The notes: generated by a model not told the origin, from the sequence alone. A stretch of 64,000 bases of DNA from an uncultured Tenacibaculum sp. (GCF_947495995.1 NZ_CANMAX010000002.1:558001-622000), one strand, 5' to 3'. Shown: positions 17,130 through 26,328, counted from the first letter of the stretch. Made by a program: numbers and translations.

Positions 17130-18242
17130 TTACTTTTTAATAAATTGAATATTTAGTTTCTTCTGAATTTGATGAATATGTTCTATTTCATTTGCAGCTA
17201 TAAAAGCTTGTGAGATTCCTCTATTTCCACCTCTAGCAGTTCTACCACTTCTGTGTGTATAATATTCTAACTTTTCAGGGAGTTTATGATGAATTACAAA
17301 ATTTAAATTCTGTACATCTATTCCTCTAGCAGCAACATCAGTAGCAATTAAGTATTGTAATGACTGGTTTTTGAATGCACGCATTACTTTATCTCTTTCT
17401 ATTTGCTTCATATCACCTTCTAGAACATCTACAGTAAAACCTTCTTCAGATAATTCAGTAGTTAGTTTTCTTGCTCCTGCTTTTGTTCTTGCGAAAATAA
17501 TTCCTCGTTCATCTTGTCTTCCTTCTAAAAAAGATACAATTGCCTCAGTTTTATTAGCTGAAGTAACTACAGAATAATAATGTGTGATATTCTCATTAAC
17601 AATAGAAGCTGGATTAATTTCTACACGTTTTGCATTAATATTCATGTAGTTTTTTACAATCCTTTTAATTTCATCAGGCATAGTAGCAGAAAATAACCAA
17701 GTATTTCTTTCGCCAGAAGTATATTTTAAAATTCTATTGATTTCTAACTTAAATCCCATACTTAGCATTTCATCTGCTTCGTCTAAAACTAAAGTCTTTA
17801 TATTTTTTAGGTTTATTTCTCCTCTCTCTATTAAATCAATAAGTCTGCCCGGAGTTGCCACAACAATATGTGTAGTTCGTTGTAGATTTTTAATTTGCCT
17901 ATCAATCTTTTCTCCACCATAAACAGCTTCAACAAAAATTTTATGATCTACATACTTTGTAAACTTAAAAAGTTGTTTTTTAATTTGTTGAACCAATTCT
18001 CTTGTTGGCGATAAAATCAACGCTTGAATGTTATCTGAATTTGGCTTTATTTGATGTAAAATTGGTAACCCGAATGCAGCTGTTTTTCCTGTTCCTGTTT
18101 GTGCTAAACCAATAAAATCGCTATTTGCTTGTAACAAAAAAGGAATTGTTTTTTTCTGGACTTCAGTTGGAGTTTTAATACCCAACTCTTTTAATCCTTT
18201 GATAAAATCTTTACGGACTCCTAAATCTGAGAATGTAGACAT
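17130..18242 (-). CDS. DEAD-box RNA helicase
   Basis: All core motifs are visible in 370 residues: Q motif region, AQTGTGKTAAF (I), PTRELVQQ (Ia), TPGRL (Ib), DEAD (II), SAT (III), ATDVAARGID (V) and HRSGRTARGG (VI). There is no C-terminal extension, so it is a minimal helicase for ribosome assembly or mRNA remodelling. A -7 box lies 18 bp upstream. Confidence 0.95.
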   Translation of the reverse strand: MSTFSDLGVRKDFIKGLKELGIKTPTEVQKKTIPFLLQANSDFIGLAQTGTGKTAAFGLPILHQIKPNSDNIQALILSPTRELVQQIKKQLFKFTKYVDHKIFVEAVYGGEKIDRQIKNLQRTTHIVVATPGRLIDLIERGEINLKNIKTLVLDEADEMLSMGFKLEINRILKYTSGERNTWLFSATMPDEIKRIVKNYMNINAKRVEINPASIVNENITHYYSVVTSANKTEAIVSFLEGRQDERGIIFARTKAGARKLTTELSEEGFTVDVLEGDMKQIERDKVMRAFKNQSLQYLIATDVAARGIDVQNLNFVIHHKLPEKLEYYTHRSGRTARGGNRGISQAFIAANEIEHIHQIQKKLNIQFIKK

Positions 18243-18259
18243 ATAATTCTTTTAAAGTG

Positions 18260-18267
18260 CAAAGATA
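18260..18267 (-). promoter_or_regulatory. Promoter -7 box of the helicase gene
   Basis: The minus strand reads TATCTTTGCA, an exact TAnnTTTG match, 18 bp upstream of the helicase ATG. Confidence 0.55.
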
Positions 18268-18273
18268 GTCTTA

Positions 18274-18672
18274 TTAAGACGGAGATAGTAAATTAAAAAT
18301 ATCTTCTGTAATTCTAGTCGGACGTAAAGTTTTACTGTTTAACAAACACCAAGTGGTTTGAGATTTTGCCAATAACTTATCTTCTTTAAAGATTTCAACA
18401 TGACGGACAGATTTTACGCCTTTAGTTTCTCCAACCCAAGTTTTTAATGTGATTTCATCATTTAAAACTGCCTGTCCTATATAATCAATTTCATGTTTAA
18501 CAAGCACCCAAATTAAATCTTCTGCATTTATATCTTTAACCAGATATTCCCAATGTAATGTTGCAATATCTTGCACCCATTGCACATAAACCACATTATT
18601 TACGTGATTTAAGTTATCTATTTCTTCTGAAACTACGACTCTAGTTGTTGTAAAAACTTTATCTAAATTCAT
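18274..18672 (-). CDS. Acyl-CoA thioesterase (hotdog fold)
   Basis: The 132-residue protein is a 4HBT-type hotdog enzyme: VVVSEEIDNLNHVNNVVYVQW contains the catalytic Asp/Asn-His region, and GVKSVRHVEIFKEDKLLAKS is the dimer strand. It should hydrolyse acyl-CoA or acyl-ACP. It is divergent to the MATE gene with about 62 bp between starts, and its -7 box ends only 5 bp before the ATG, so the mRNA may be leaderless. Confidence 0.88.
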   Translation of the reverse strand: MNLDKVFTTTRVVVSEEIDNLNHVNNVVYVQWVQDIATLHWEYLVKDINAEDLIWVLVKHEIDYIGQAVLNDEITLKTWVGETKGVKSVRHVEIFKEDKLLAKSQTTWCLLNSKTLRPTRITEDIFNLLSPS

Positions 18673-18677
18673 GAGTG

Positions 18678-18685
18678 CAAACTTA
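18678..18685 (-). promoter_or_regulatory. Promoter -7 box directly before the thioesterase start
   Basis: The minus strand reads TAAGTTTGCA, an exact TAnnTTTG match. Transcription would begin at or within a base or two of the ATG at 18672. Confidence 0.45.
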
Positions 18686-18734
18686 CGTAAGAAAGCTTAT
18701 TATTTCGTTAATTTGTAGACTAATTTCTACTATC

Positions 18735-20072
18735 ATGAATCAAGTTGCCAGTGAACTTTCCACAGAAAAAGTAAGCAAGTTATTATTAAAACAATCTATA
18801 CCTGCTGCAATTGGTATTTTGGTAATGTCTATTAACATGATTGTAGATACCATCTTTGTTGGACAATGGATTGGTGTTTTAGCTATTGCTGCTATTACTG
18901 TCGTATTACCAATCGGATTTTTAATTTCTTCTATTGGAATGGCTATTGGTATTGGTGGTGGTTCTGTTATTTCGCTTGCTTTAGGAGCCAATAATATTGA
19001 AAAAGCTAAAAAAGTATTTGGAAATCAAATAAGTTTAACAACAATAACATCAGTAGTTTTAGTTGCTTTATGTTTAATTTTTGAAGAAGCAGTTTTAAAA
19101 TTATTTGGTGCTAATGGTAATATTTTAGAACCTGCGATTCCTTATTTCAGAATTATTATAATTGGTGTACCGTTTTTAGCTTATGCCATGATGGGAAATC
19201 CAATTATTAGGGCTTTAGGAAAACCAACATATGCTATGATTGCCCTTATTTTACCAGCTATTGCAAATATTATTCTAGATATACTATTTATAAAAGTATT
19301 TGGCTGGGGAATGTTTGGTGCTGGATTAGCTACTTCTATTGCTTATGCCGTTTGCGGATTATTTATTCTTGGATTTTTATTATCTAAAAAAAGTAGTTTA
19401 CAAATACGTTTAAATCATTTAAAATTTGATAAAGCAATTGTATCTGAAGTTAGTTCTCTAGGAAGTATTACACTAGTTAGACAAGGAACTATTAGTATTT
19501 TAACAATTATATTGAATTACTCTTTATACAAGTATGGAAATGAATCTTCGTTAGCCGTTTTTGGGATTATCAACCGTTTAATGATGTTTATCTTTTTCCC
19601 TGTATTTGGAATAGTACAAGGATTTTTACCAATTGCTGGATATAATTACGGAGCCAATTTGTACGATCGTGTAAAAGATGTTTTAAACACAGCTAATAAA
19701 TACGGAACAATTCTGTGTATTTTTATTTTTGGTGTAGTATATTTCTTTAATTATGAAATGACGACTGTATTTACTAACGATCAACAATTATTAGAACAAA
19801 CTCCAAACGCTATTTTAATTACCTTATTGGCCACTCCTTTTATTGCATTTCAATTAGTTGGAGCCTCATATTTTCAAGCTGTAGGAAAAGCAAAACCTGC
19901 CTTGATATTAACTCTATTACGTCAATCTATCTTTTTAATTCCGTTTATTATAATTCTTCCTATTTTTTATGGATTAGATGGAATATGGTTCTCCTTCCCT
20001 ATTTCTGACTTGTTAGCAACCATTGTTACCTACTTTTTTGTACGTAAAGAAATCGCTTTATTAAAAAATTAA
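18735..20072 (+). CDS. MATE family efflux transporter
   Basis: The 445-residue protein has about 12 membrane helices in two MATE repeats; GQWIGVLAIAAITVVLPIGF, an acidic FEEAVLKLFGAN loop and GIVQGFLPIAGYNYGANLYDR are typical. It should export cationic drugs in exchange for Na+ or H+. I start at ATG 18735 because the longer frame runs into the divergent thioesterase promoter. A TetR gene follows 60 bp later. Confidence 0.93.
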   Translation: MNQVASELSTEKVSKLLLKQSIPAAIGILVMSINMIVDTIFVGQWIGVLAIAAITVVLPIGFLISSIGMAIGIGGGSVISLALGANNIEKAKKVFGNQISLTTITSVVLVALCLIFEEAVLKLFGANGNILEPAIPYFRIIIIGVPFLAYAMMGNPIIRALGKPTYAMIALILPAIANIILDILFIKVFGWGMFGAGLATSIAYAVCGLFILGFLLSKKSSLQIRLNHLKFDKAIVSEVSSLGSITLVRQGTISILTIILNYSLYKYGNESSLAVFGIINRLMMFIFFPVFGIVQGFLPIAGYNYGANLYDRVKDVLNTANKYGTILCIFIFGVVYFFNYEMTTVFTNDQQLLEQTPNAILITLLATPFIAFQLVGASYFQAVGKAKPALILTLLRQSIFLIPFIIILPIFYGLDGIWFSFPISDLLATIVTYFFVRKEIALLKN

Positions 20073-20109
20073 CATTTAATTTATTCTTGGTTTCTAAAAA
20101 ACTATTAAT

Positions 20110-20129
20110 TTTGAAACGATCATTTCAAA
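20110..20129 (+). promoter_or_regulatory. Operator palindrome before the TetR gene
   Basis: Arms TTTGAAA (20110-20116) and TTTCAAA (20123-20129) are separated by 6 bp (CGATCA). The same motif with longer arms occurs at 20711. It lies directly before the TetR ATG at 20133, which suggests autoregulation. Confidence 0.7.
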
Positions 20130-20132
20130 TAC

Positions 20133-20696
20133 ATGCCAAAGACAGAAACATTTGATAAAGAACAAGTAATTAAACAGGTAACTGAAGTATTTCATCAAAA
20201 AAGTTACAGTTTAACTTCTATGCAAGATTTAGTAGATGCTACAGGATTAAACAGATCTAGTATTTATAATACTTTTGGTAGTAAGTTAGACTTATATATG
20301 TTATGCTTAAAAAGTTACCAATGTGAAGCTCAAGAAAAGATTCATAACATTCTTTGTTCAAATGACTGTTACATCAAAACTTTAGAACGAATATTTTATT
20401 CTAACATTAATGATAAAAACGGATGTTTAATAAATAACTGTGTCACTGAAATGGCCAATCAAGAAGATACAGTACATACGTTTCTAAAGCAAAATAATGA
20501 TGGTATGATTACATTGTTTAAAGACATCATAGAAAAAGGTCAAGAAAGAGGTTCGATAAATAAAAATAAAACCGCTTACGAGTATGCTATTTATTTATTA
20601 ACTGCTTTTCAAGGATTCAATCTTTCTAATGTTTTAATACATGATCAAAAAGATTTAAAAAGTATAGTAAAAACAATACTTTCAGTCTTGGAGTAA
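20133..20696 (+). CDS. TetR/AcrR family regulator of the adjacent SDR gene
   Basis: The N-terminal helix-turn-helix is canonical (EVFHQKSYSLTSMQDLVDAT, then GLNRSSIYNTFGSKLDLYML). The C-terminal part contains a Cys pair region, ILCSNDCYIKTL and GCLINNCVTEMANQ, as in the YxaF/AcuR-like TetR proteins that sense electrophiles or alcohols. Copies of one palindrome lie before this gene and before the SDR gene, so the pair looks like a self-contained regulatory unit. Four cysteines could permit redox sensing, which is untested. Confidence 0.9.
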   Translation: MPKTETFDKEQVIKQVTEVFHQKSYSLTSMQDLVDATGLNRSSIYNTFGSKLDLYMLCLKSYQCEAQEKIHNILCSNDCYIKTLERIFYSNINDKNGCLINNCVTEMANQEDTVHTFLKQNNDGMITLFKDIIEKGQERGSINKNKTAYEYAIYLLTAFQGFNLSNVLIHDQKDLKSIVKTILSVLE

Positions 20697-20710
20697 ATTT
20701 TTTTTTAACC

Positions 20711-20736
20711 TTATTTGAAACGATTGTTTCAAATAA
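20711..20736 (+). promoter_or_regulatory. Operator palindrome before the SDR gene
   Basis: Perfect 11-bp arms TTATTTGAAAC (20711-20721) and GTTTCAAATAA (20726-20736) surround GATT. The core matches the site at 20110 in arm sequence and in 6-bp spacing. The SDR ATG follows at 20753. The preceding TetR protein is the obvious ligand. Confidence 0.75.
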
Positions 20737-20752
20737 AAATCTAACTATTAAA

Positions 20753-21502
20753 ATGAGTAAATTACAAGGAAAAGTAGCGGTAATAACAGGTGCAAACAGT
20801 GGTATCGGATTAGCTACAGCAAAGTTATTTTTAGAAGAAGGAGCTAAAGTAGTATTATCTGGTCGTAGAGAAACTGCATTAAAAGAAGCTACAGAAAATT
20901 TAAATGGTGAATTTATTACTGTTGTTGCCGATGTTGCAAAACAAGAAGATAACAAAAGATTAATACAAGAAACTGTAGATAAGTTCGGTAAAATAGATGT
21001 TTTGTTTTTAAATGCTGGTGTAGCTCCAGTAGCTGCCGCAAATGAAATTACAGAAGAGCACTTTAATGAAGTATTTAATATTAATGTAAAAGGTCCTATT
21101 TTAGCTGCTAAAGAAGCAATTCCACATATTAATGATGGTGGTTCTATTTTATTTACGAACTCTATTGTACACCAAAAAGGATTTGATGGATTCGGAGTTT
21201 ATTCTGCTAGTAAAGGAGCTTTAAGAGCATACTCTCGTGTATTAACTTCTGAAGTTAAAGATCGAGGAATTCGTGTAAATTCTATTGCACCAGGTCCGAT
21301 TGAAACTCCAATCTATGGAAAAATGAACTTACCTGGGGAAGTTGTAGAAGAAATGGGTAAAAGTTTTTCGCAAACAGTTCCATTAGGTAGATTTGGAAAA
21401 TCTGAAGAAATTGCTAGTACAGCTTTATTCTTAGCTTCTGATGACGCTTCTTTTATCAACGGTGTTGAATTAGAAGTTGATGGTGGATTAAGTCAGATAT
21501 AA
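20753..21502 (+). CDS. SDR family NAD(P)-dependent oxidoreductase
   Basis: The 249-residue classical SDR has the cofactor motif TGANSGIGLA, NAG at the end of strand 4, the catalytic YSASK pair and the PGPIETP loop, and ends with the usual DGG motif. GRRE after strand 2 favours NADP(H). The substrate is unknown. Control by the upstream TetR through the shared palindrome suggests induction by a reactive aldehyde or quinone (inference). Confidence 0.93.
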   Translation: MSKLQGKVAVITGANSGIGLATAKLFLEEGAKVVLSGRRETALKEATENLNGEFITVVADVAKQEDNKRLIQETVDKFGKIDVLFLNAGVAPVAAANEITEEHFNEVFNINVKGPILAAKEAIPHINDGGSILFTNSIVHQKGFDGFGVYSASKGALRAYSRVLTSEVKDRGIRVNSIAPGPIETPIYGKMNLPGEVVEEMGKSFSQTVPLGRFGKSEEIASTALFLASDDASFINGVELEVDGGLSQI

Positions 21503-21515
21503 TTATATATTTCAA

Positions 21516-21551
21516 TCAATACTTTAAATGTTTTTACATTTAAAGTATTGA
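21516..21551. terminator. Hairpin between convergent genes
   Basis: Stem TCAATACTTTAAATG (21516-21530) pairs with CATTTAAAGTATTGA (21537-21551) across a 6-base loop. It covers the stop codon of the DUF2461 gene and lies 14 bp after the SDR stop. T tracts are weak, so terminator function is probable but not certain. Confidence 0.6.
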
Positions 21552-22211
21552 TTCTCCATTTAAGTTTGTGGTTAACACAGAACTCATTAAATCGAAAAAC
21601 GGACGTAATGCTGTATAGGAAGCATCAATTTCGTCAATAAAGTTTTTAGAAAGTACTTCTTTGTCTGTAAAATTTCGAATTGCTATATATCCTTTCTTAC
21701 GAATTAAATCTATATCTGGATGTGTTTTATCAAATCCCTTAGGAGCTGTTTTTAATTCATCTCCTTCAAACTTATCTCCAAAATATTTCTGAAATTCTGC
21801 ATCATCTAAAATATCCCTAAATTCTGAAGCATCGATTTCTATTTCTTTTCGAATTCTAAATAAATCTTCTTTATTTGGTTCCCAGAAACCACCTGCTAAA
21901 AAACTTTCTCCTGGTTTTAATCGTAGATAATATCCACCTCTTAAATGTGCTCCATTTCGAGAAAAAGATCCTGCAAAATGTGTCTTATATGGAGTTTTAT
22001 CTTTTGAAAAACGAACATCTCTATAAATTCTAAAAAACTTGTGCTTTTCTATTTCATCATGAGCTTCTAATTTTTCTTGAACCGCTTTATAAAATTGCTT
22101 TACATCTTTTTGAATGGTATCAAATTCAGATTTATTATCAGCAAACCAATCTCTGTTGTTATTTTCAGCTAGTTTATTTAAAAAATTAAAGGTTGATTGT
22201 TCTATTTGCAT
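21540..22211 (-). CDS. DUF2461 (TIGR02453) family protein
   Basis: The 223-residue protein matches DUF2461: FLNKLAENNNRDWFADNKSE at the N-terminus, FRIYRDVRFSKDKTPYKTHF, and LRGGYYLRLKPGESFLAGGF. The function is unknown; the fold is not obviously enzymatic. ATG 22211 is preferred to 22241 because family members begin just before the FNFLNKL helix. Confidence 0.88.
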   Translation of the reverse strand: MQIEQSTFNFLNKLAENNNRDWFADNKSEFDTIQKDVKQFYKAVQEKLEAHDEIEKHKFFRIYRDVRFSKDKTPYKTHFAGSFSRNGAHLRGGYYLRLKPGESFLAGGFWEPNKEDLFRIRKEIEIDASEFRDILDDAEFQKYFGDKFEGDELKTAPKGFDKTHPDIDLIRKKGYIAIRNFTDKEVLSKNFIDEIDASYTALRPFFDLMSSVLTTNLNGESIL

Positions 22212-22385
22212 AGTTGTAAAATTATGGACTACAAAATACAAAAAACCACAAAGACTATGCAGATTTCAAACCTAGTTTAAACGTTAAAAAACTTTTCTGA
22301 ATATCAATCCTAATCACAAATTACCTATTGCTAGGGATTTCAGCAAGATACTTCTGATACTACTTTTACTGAAAAACCAAACACA

Positions 22386-23396
22386 ATGAAAAAAACACTT
22401 ATCATCATCACATTATTGTCAACTATTATTGTAAGATCTCAAGATATAGTTGAATCAAAAATTGAGGAAGCTATACCTCAGGAAGTATTAGAAATAATTA
22501 AAAACAACACAAATTTTACGACAGTATTTCCGATAGGTAATAATGAAAATTTTAATGGTCAAATCATTAATGCTAATGAAATTGTATTTTCAGACGGAGC
22601 ACATCTTATCCTTGAAAATACCGACGTTCCATGGATACTTATTAAAGCAAATAAAATAAAAGTTCAAAATCCGAATAAAATTTCAAAAATCACATTCAAA
22701 AGGACAACTTTAAAAACTCCAGATAGAGCTGCTAAAGGTGGAAATGGAGCCAACGGAACTACTTATAGAGATTGGAGAAATGGTCAACATGGTAGTCACG
22801 GTGGAACAGGAATTACAGGAAAAACTGGTTTAACTAAAAACTTGCCTCATGTATATATTGTTACAAAAGAGTTTTCTTCTCCAATAGGAATGCCTGCTTT
22901 TGCTCCAATTGCTATTTTAGGAAATGGTTACAAAGGAGGAACTGGTGGTGCTGGTGGTAACGGAGGAAATGGTGGAAATGGTTATAAAGGTAGAAAAGCA
23001 TCTTCTGGTGCGTTCAGTTGTAGACGTGGCGGTGGAAATGGAGGAAACGGTGGAAATGCTGGTTTAGGCGGTAAAGGTGGAACTGGAGGTACTGGTGGAA
23101 ACGGAGTTTCTGTAACGATTATATCTAGTCAACAAGTAAATGAAAGCTTTAGTTACATGCAATTATTAAATGAAGGCGGAAAAGGTGGAAACGGTGGTAT
23201 TCCTGGAATTCATGGTGCGGCAGGTAAAGGCGGATCTTTTGGTAGAGGAACTGGTCACTGTGGCGGTGGTAGAACTGGTAGCAGTGGTGCAACTGCTAAT
23301 CCATCTAACTTAGGAAAAGGAATCCAAGGAAAATCAGGAGAAAAAGGAAAATTCATTTTAGTAAACGCAACAGATTTAGATACTATTTACAATTAA
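22386..23396 (+). CDS. Exported glycine-rich protein
   Basis: A signal peptide (MKKTLIIITLLSTIIVRSQ) is followed by about 100 ordinary residues with a FSDGAHLILENTDVPWILI beta segment. Residues from about 115 to 320 then carry dense GGxGGxGGN-type repeats broken by short non-repeat blocks. The Gly-rich part resembles collagen-like or polyglycine-helix coats of surface proteins. I recognise no domain. It has no type IX or lipoprotein signal, so it may remain in the periplasm or be exported by an unknown route. Confidence 0.75.
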   Translation: MKKTLIIITLLSTIIVRSQDIVESKIEEAIPQEVLEIIKNNTNFTTVFPIGNNENFNGQIINANEIVFSDGAHLILENTDVPWILIKANKIKVQNPNKISKITFKRTTLKTPDRAAKGGNGANGTTYRDWRNGQHGSHGGTGITGKTGLTKNLPHVYIVTKEFSSPIGMPAFAPIAILGNGYKGGTGGAGGNGGNGGNGYKGRKASSGAFSCRRGGGNGGNGGNAGLGGKGGTGGTGGNGVSVTIISSQQVNESFSYMQLLNEGGKGGNGGIPGIHGAAGKGGSFGRGTGHCGGGRTGSSGATANPSNLGKGIQGKSGEKGKFILVNATDLDTIYN

Positions 23397-23424
23397 TTTC
23401 TATGTGAAATTGTTTTAATTGACT

Positions 23425-23459
23425 AAGACTAGAACTCAACGCAAAGAAGTTCTAGTCTT
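23425..23459. terminator. Terminator between convergent genes
   Basis: Stem AAGACTAGAACT (23425-23436) pairs with AGTTCTAGTCTT (23448-23459) and runs into TTTT on the plus strand. It separates the Gly-rich gene from the DMT transporter gene. Confidence 0.75.
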
Positions 23460-23460
23460 T

Positions 23461-24357
23461 TCACTTCTTATTTCTTGAAATTAATAAAACACCAAAAATT
23501 ACAATCACGGTTCCTAATAATTGTAGAAATGATAAGTATTCATCTAGAAAAATCACAGCTAAGATAATAGTCGATACTGGTCCTAATGAAGCTAAAATAG
23601 CAAAGTTCGATGATGATATTAATTTGATTGACCAAGAAACTAAAAACGAAGGAATTACAGTTGCTAAAATTGCTATTAAAAAACCTAAACCGTAAACTTC
23701 CCAAGAATAATTTAATATTGAAGTTTCTGCAGTAATAAAATAATGTATAAACACACACAGGCAAGAAACTACCATAACATAGGAAGTAAAATGTACCACT
23801 CCTATTTTAGGAATTAACCAACCACTTCCTACTAAATAAGAAGCATAAGTTATAGCTGATAGTAATACAAAAAAACCTCCTAAAGCAACATTATCATTTG
23901 AAACAGAAATCTCAGACCCGAAAGTTATTGCTATTCCTAAATAAGTAACAAAAGTAGCTAGTAATTGCTGTTTGGTGATTTTTTGCTTTAGAAAAAAAGC
24001 ATTTAAAAATAATACAATTGTAGGATAAACAAACAATATCACTCTTTCTAAACTGGCCTTTATAAAAGTAAGACCTATGAAATCAAAAAGGCTAGCGAGA
24101 TAATATCCCACGAAACCAAAAAAGATAATCCATAATAATTCTTTGTTGGTGATTTTAGTAGTGTTTTTGTTTTTGAAAGAAGAAACTAAGATGAACACAT
24201 AAAATGGAAATGAAAACAACATTCTTAAAAATAAGGCTGTTATCATTGGTACTTCGTGTTTGTACATTAGTTTCACTAATACAGCTTTTGAAGAGAACAA
24301 TACAATTCCTAAAATCCCTACAAGAAAGCCTAATAATTGCTTATTTCTAATTTTCAT
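23461..24357 (-). CDS. DMT family transporter (two EamA domains)
   Basis: The 298-residue protein has ten membrane helices in two EamA repeats (for example LFLRMLFSFPFYVFILVSSF and the closing IVIFGVLLISRNKK). EamA proteins export or import small metabolites; the substrate is not predictable. It stands alone on the minus strand, with terminators on both sides. Confidence 0.9.
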   Translation of the reverse strand: MKIRNKQLLGFLVGILGIVLFSSKAVLVKLMYKHEVPMITALFLRMLFSFPFYVFILVSSFKNKNTTKITNKELLWIIFFGFVGYYLASLFDFIGLTFIKASLERVILFVYPTIVLFLNAFFLKQKITKQQLLATFVTYLGIAITFGSEISVSNDNVALGGFFVLLSAITYASYLVGSGWLIPKIGVVHFTSYVMVVSCLCVFIHYFITAETSILNYSWEVYGLGFLIAILATVIPSFLVSWSIKLISSSNFAILASLGPVSTIILAVIFLDEYLSFLQLLGTVIVIFGVLLISRNKK

Positions 24358-24499
24358 AAAGTAAAAATACGTCTTGTTTTAATCTTTATTTAATAGTTAA
24401 AATCATAACTACAATAGTCAACATAACTAAGAAAAGATTAAAAATCTGATTATCAAATATTAAATTCAAGAAAATAATTTCAGTTTTTACATAAAAAAA

Positions 24500-24520
24500 C
24501 CCACTCAAAGATTGAGTGGG
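24500..24520 (-). terminator. Terminator downstream of the cold-shock gene
   Basis: CCCACTCAA and TTGAGTGGG pair around a 3-base loop, followed on the minus strand by a run of seven T. This is a typical intrinsic terminator. Confidence 0.85.
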
Positions 24521-24541
24521 AAAATTGCTATGAAAAAGAAA

Positions 24542-24559
24542 CTCCAAACGTCTTTGGAG
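24542..24559 (-). terminator. First of two tandem hairpins after the cold-shock gene
   Basis: CTCCAAA and TTTGGAG pair around CGTC, followed by TTTCTTTTTC on the minus strand. It lies 17 bp after the stop and 22 bp before the stronger hairpin at 24500. Confidence 0.7.
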
Positions 24560-24575
24560 ATATTTTAATACATTT

Positions 24576-24767
24576 TTAGTCTAGAACTTCAACATTAACA
24601 GCATTCATTCCTTTTTTTCCTCGTTCAGTTTCGAATTGTACTTTATCACCATCTCTAATATCATCTATCAAACCGCTGTTATGAACAAAAATATCTTGTC
24701 CTGATTGAGTTGTTATGAATCCAAATCCTTTTGTAGTGTTAAAAAACTTAACTGTACCTTCTTGCAT
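24576..24767 (-). CDS. Cold-shock domain protein
   Basis: The 63-residue protein is a single cold-shock domain with RNP1 (KGFGFIT) and RNP2 (DIFVH). It binds single-stranded RNA or DNA and melts RNA structure. A candidate promoter 210 bp upstream would give a long leader, as in many cold-shock mRNAs. Two tandem terminators follow it. Confidence 0.95.
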   Translation of the reverse strand: MQEGTVKFFNTTKGFGFITTQSGQDIFVHNSGLIDDIRDGDKVQFETERGKKGMNAVNVEVLD

Positions 24768-24976
24768 CTTTACTTAATTAATTTTAATACTTATTTTTTA
24801 TTCAAAATAAAACTGTTAAATGATAACTATAGATACAAATATTTATAGTCAACACCTACGTTGTATATAAACTCTTAAAAAAATAAAGTAATGTGGAATA
24901 AAGAAGGAAAGAGAAAACTCAAAAAAACTTATTAAATACTACCCTAATTTGAAAAGGCGTTCTATTTTGAACACTG

Positions 24977-24984
24977 CAAATATA
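24977..24984 (-). promoter_or_regulatory. Candidate promoter of the cold-shock gene
   Basis: The minus strand reads TATATTTGCA, an exact TAnnTTTG match. No clear -33 element is seen. It implies a leader of about 200 nt for the cold-shock mRNA. Confidence 0.45.
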
Positions 24985-25011
24985 GCTCTTTAATTTTTAA
25001 TTTAGAATAAA

Positions 25012-25203
25012 TTAATCGTCTTTTAATAATACTTTTTGTTTGTATTCTGCTTTTTTAACTTCTTCTCTTCTACGAACAGATTCTTTCACGTATTCTTTTC
25101 TTCCTCTAATTTCACGTAAAAGCTTTACATCTCTATACTTCTTTCTATAGCGCTTTAAAGCTCTATCAATATTTTCACCGTCTTTTACTTTAATTATTAA
25201 CAT
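25012..25203 (-). CDS. rpsU: 30S ribosomal protein S21
   Basis: The 63-residue basic protein begins MLIIKVKDGENIDRALKRYR and has the bS21 KKYRDVKLLREIRGR core. It is part of the 30S subunit near the anti-Shine-Dalgarno region. It lies 31 bp after the primary sigma factor gene on the same strand. Confidence 0.95.
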   Translation of the reverse strand: MLIIKVKDGENIDRALKRYRKKYRDVKLLREIRGRKEYVKESVRRREEVKKAEYKQKVLLKDD

Positions 25204-25234
25204 ACTTTCTTATTGAATTTACTTATTTAAAATT

Positions 25235-26098
25235 TTAACCTAAATAGCCTTTTAAAGATTTTGATTTAGATACATGTCTCAATTTCCTTAAGGCTTTTTC
25301 TTTTATTTGTCTAACTCTTTCTCTTGTTAAATCTATACTTTCACCTATTTCATCAAGTGTCATTGTAGATTCTTCTCCAATTCCATAAAACAAACGTATA
25401 ATATCCGATTCTCTTGGAGATAATGTCTTTAAAACTCTATCTATTTCAATTTTTAACGATTGAGCATTAGAATCTTTATCTGCATTCGGTATTTCTCCTG
25501 AATTGTAAACATCATATAAACTCGAATTCTCTCCGTCTACTAATGGAGCATCCATAGATAAATGTTTACTAATATTCATCATCGATTCTTTAACATTAGT
25601 TGGAGTCATATCCAAAACTTTTGCAATTTCATGAACAGAAGGAACTCTTTCATTATCCTGCTCAAGTCGTACAACAGCTTTCTTTATTTTATTTATATCA
25701 CTTATCCTATTTAAAGGTAATCTCACAATACGAGATTGCTCTGCTAAAGCTTGTAATATTGCTTGACGAATCCACCAAACTGCATAAGAAATAAATTTAA
25801 ATCCCCTAGTTTCATCAAAACGTTGTGCAGCTTTAACTAAACCTATATTTCCTTCATTTATTAAATCTATTAGTTTTAAACCTTGGTTTTGATATTGTTT
25901 AGCAACCGACACTACAAAACGTAAGTTCGCTTCAACTAATATTTTTAAAGCTCTTTCATCTCCTTCTCTAATTCTTTTTGTTAATTCTACTTCTTCATCT
26001 GCAGTAATTAAATCTATTTTTGCAATATCTTGTAAATATTTATCTAAAGACTTTGACTCTCTATTCGTAACTTGTTTAATTATTTTAAGTTGTCTCAT
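25235..26098 (-). CDS. rpoD: Primary RNA polymerase sigma factor (RpoD/SigA)
   Basis: The 287-residue protein has region 1.2 ([20 protein letters not shown]), region 2 ([19 protein letters not shown], then [20 protein letters not shown]), region 3 (RIVRLPLNR) and region 4 ([20 protein letters not shown]). Region 1.1 and the non-conserved insert are absent, which is normal in Bacteroidetes. The gene is transcribed with rpsU. Confidence 0.97.
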   Translation of the reverse strand: MRQLKIIKQVTNRESKSLDKYLQDIAKIDLITADEEVELTKRIREGDERALKILVEANLRFVVSVAKQYQNQGLKLIDLINEGNIGLVKAAQRFDETRGFKFISYAVWWIRQAILQALAEQSRIVRLPLNRISDINKIKKAVVRLEQDNERVPSVHEIAKVLDMTPTNVKESMMNISKHLSMDAPLVDGENSSLYDVYNSGEIPNADKDSNAQSLKIEIDRVLKTLSPRESDIIRLFYGIGEESTMTLDEIGESIDLTRERVRQIKEKALRKLRHVSKSKSLKGYLG

Positions 26099-26328
26099 GC
26101 TTTATAGATAAATAATTACTCACTATAGATAAGCTCAATAAAAATTGAACCACACTAGAAAAGACTTCATATTTTTATAAAAATCTTTTACTTCAATCAA
26201 TAACTAACTTTATTTTTAACTAGTTAGATTGAATTCATATAATTAGAAAAAAATTAAAGCGCAAGAAGGATAAGTTGTCTGATTGTCTTAGTGAAAGAAA
26301 AGTAAAACTAAAGAATCCGTTTGTAATT

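Noticed and set aside
22929..23100. Possible CRISPR or tandem DNA repeat
   Set aside because: The repetition is the GGx codon pattern of the Gly-rich protein, with no constant spacer and repeat lengths.
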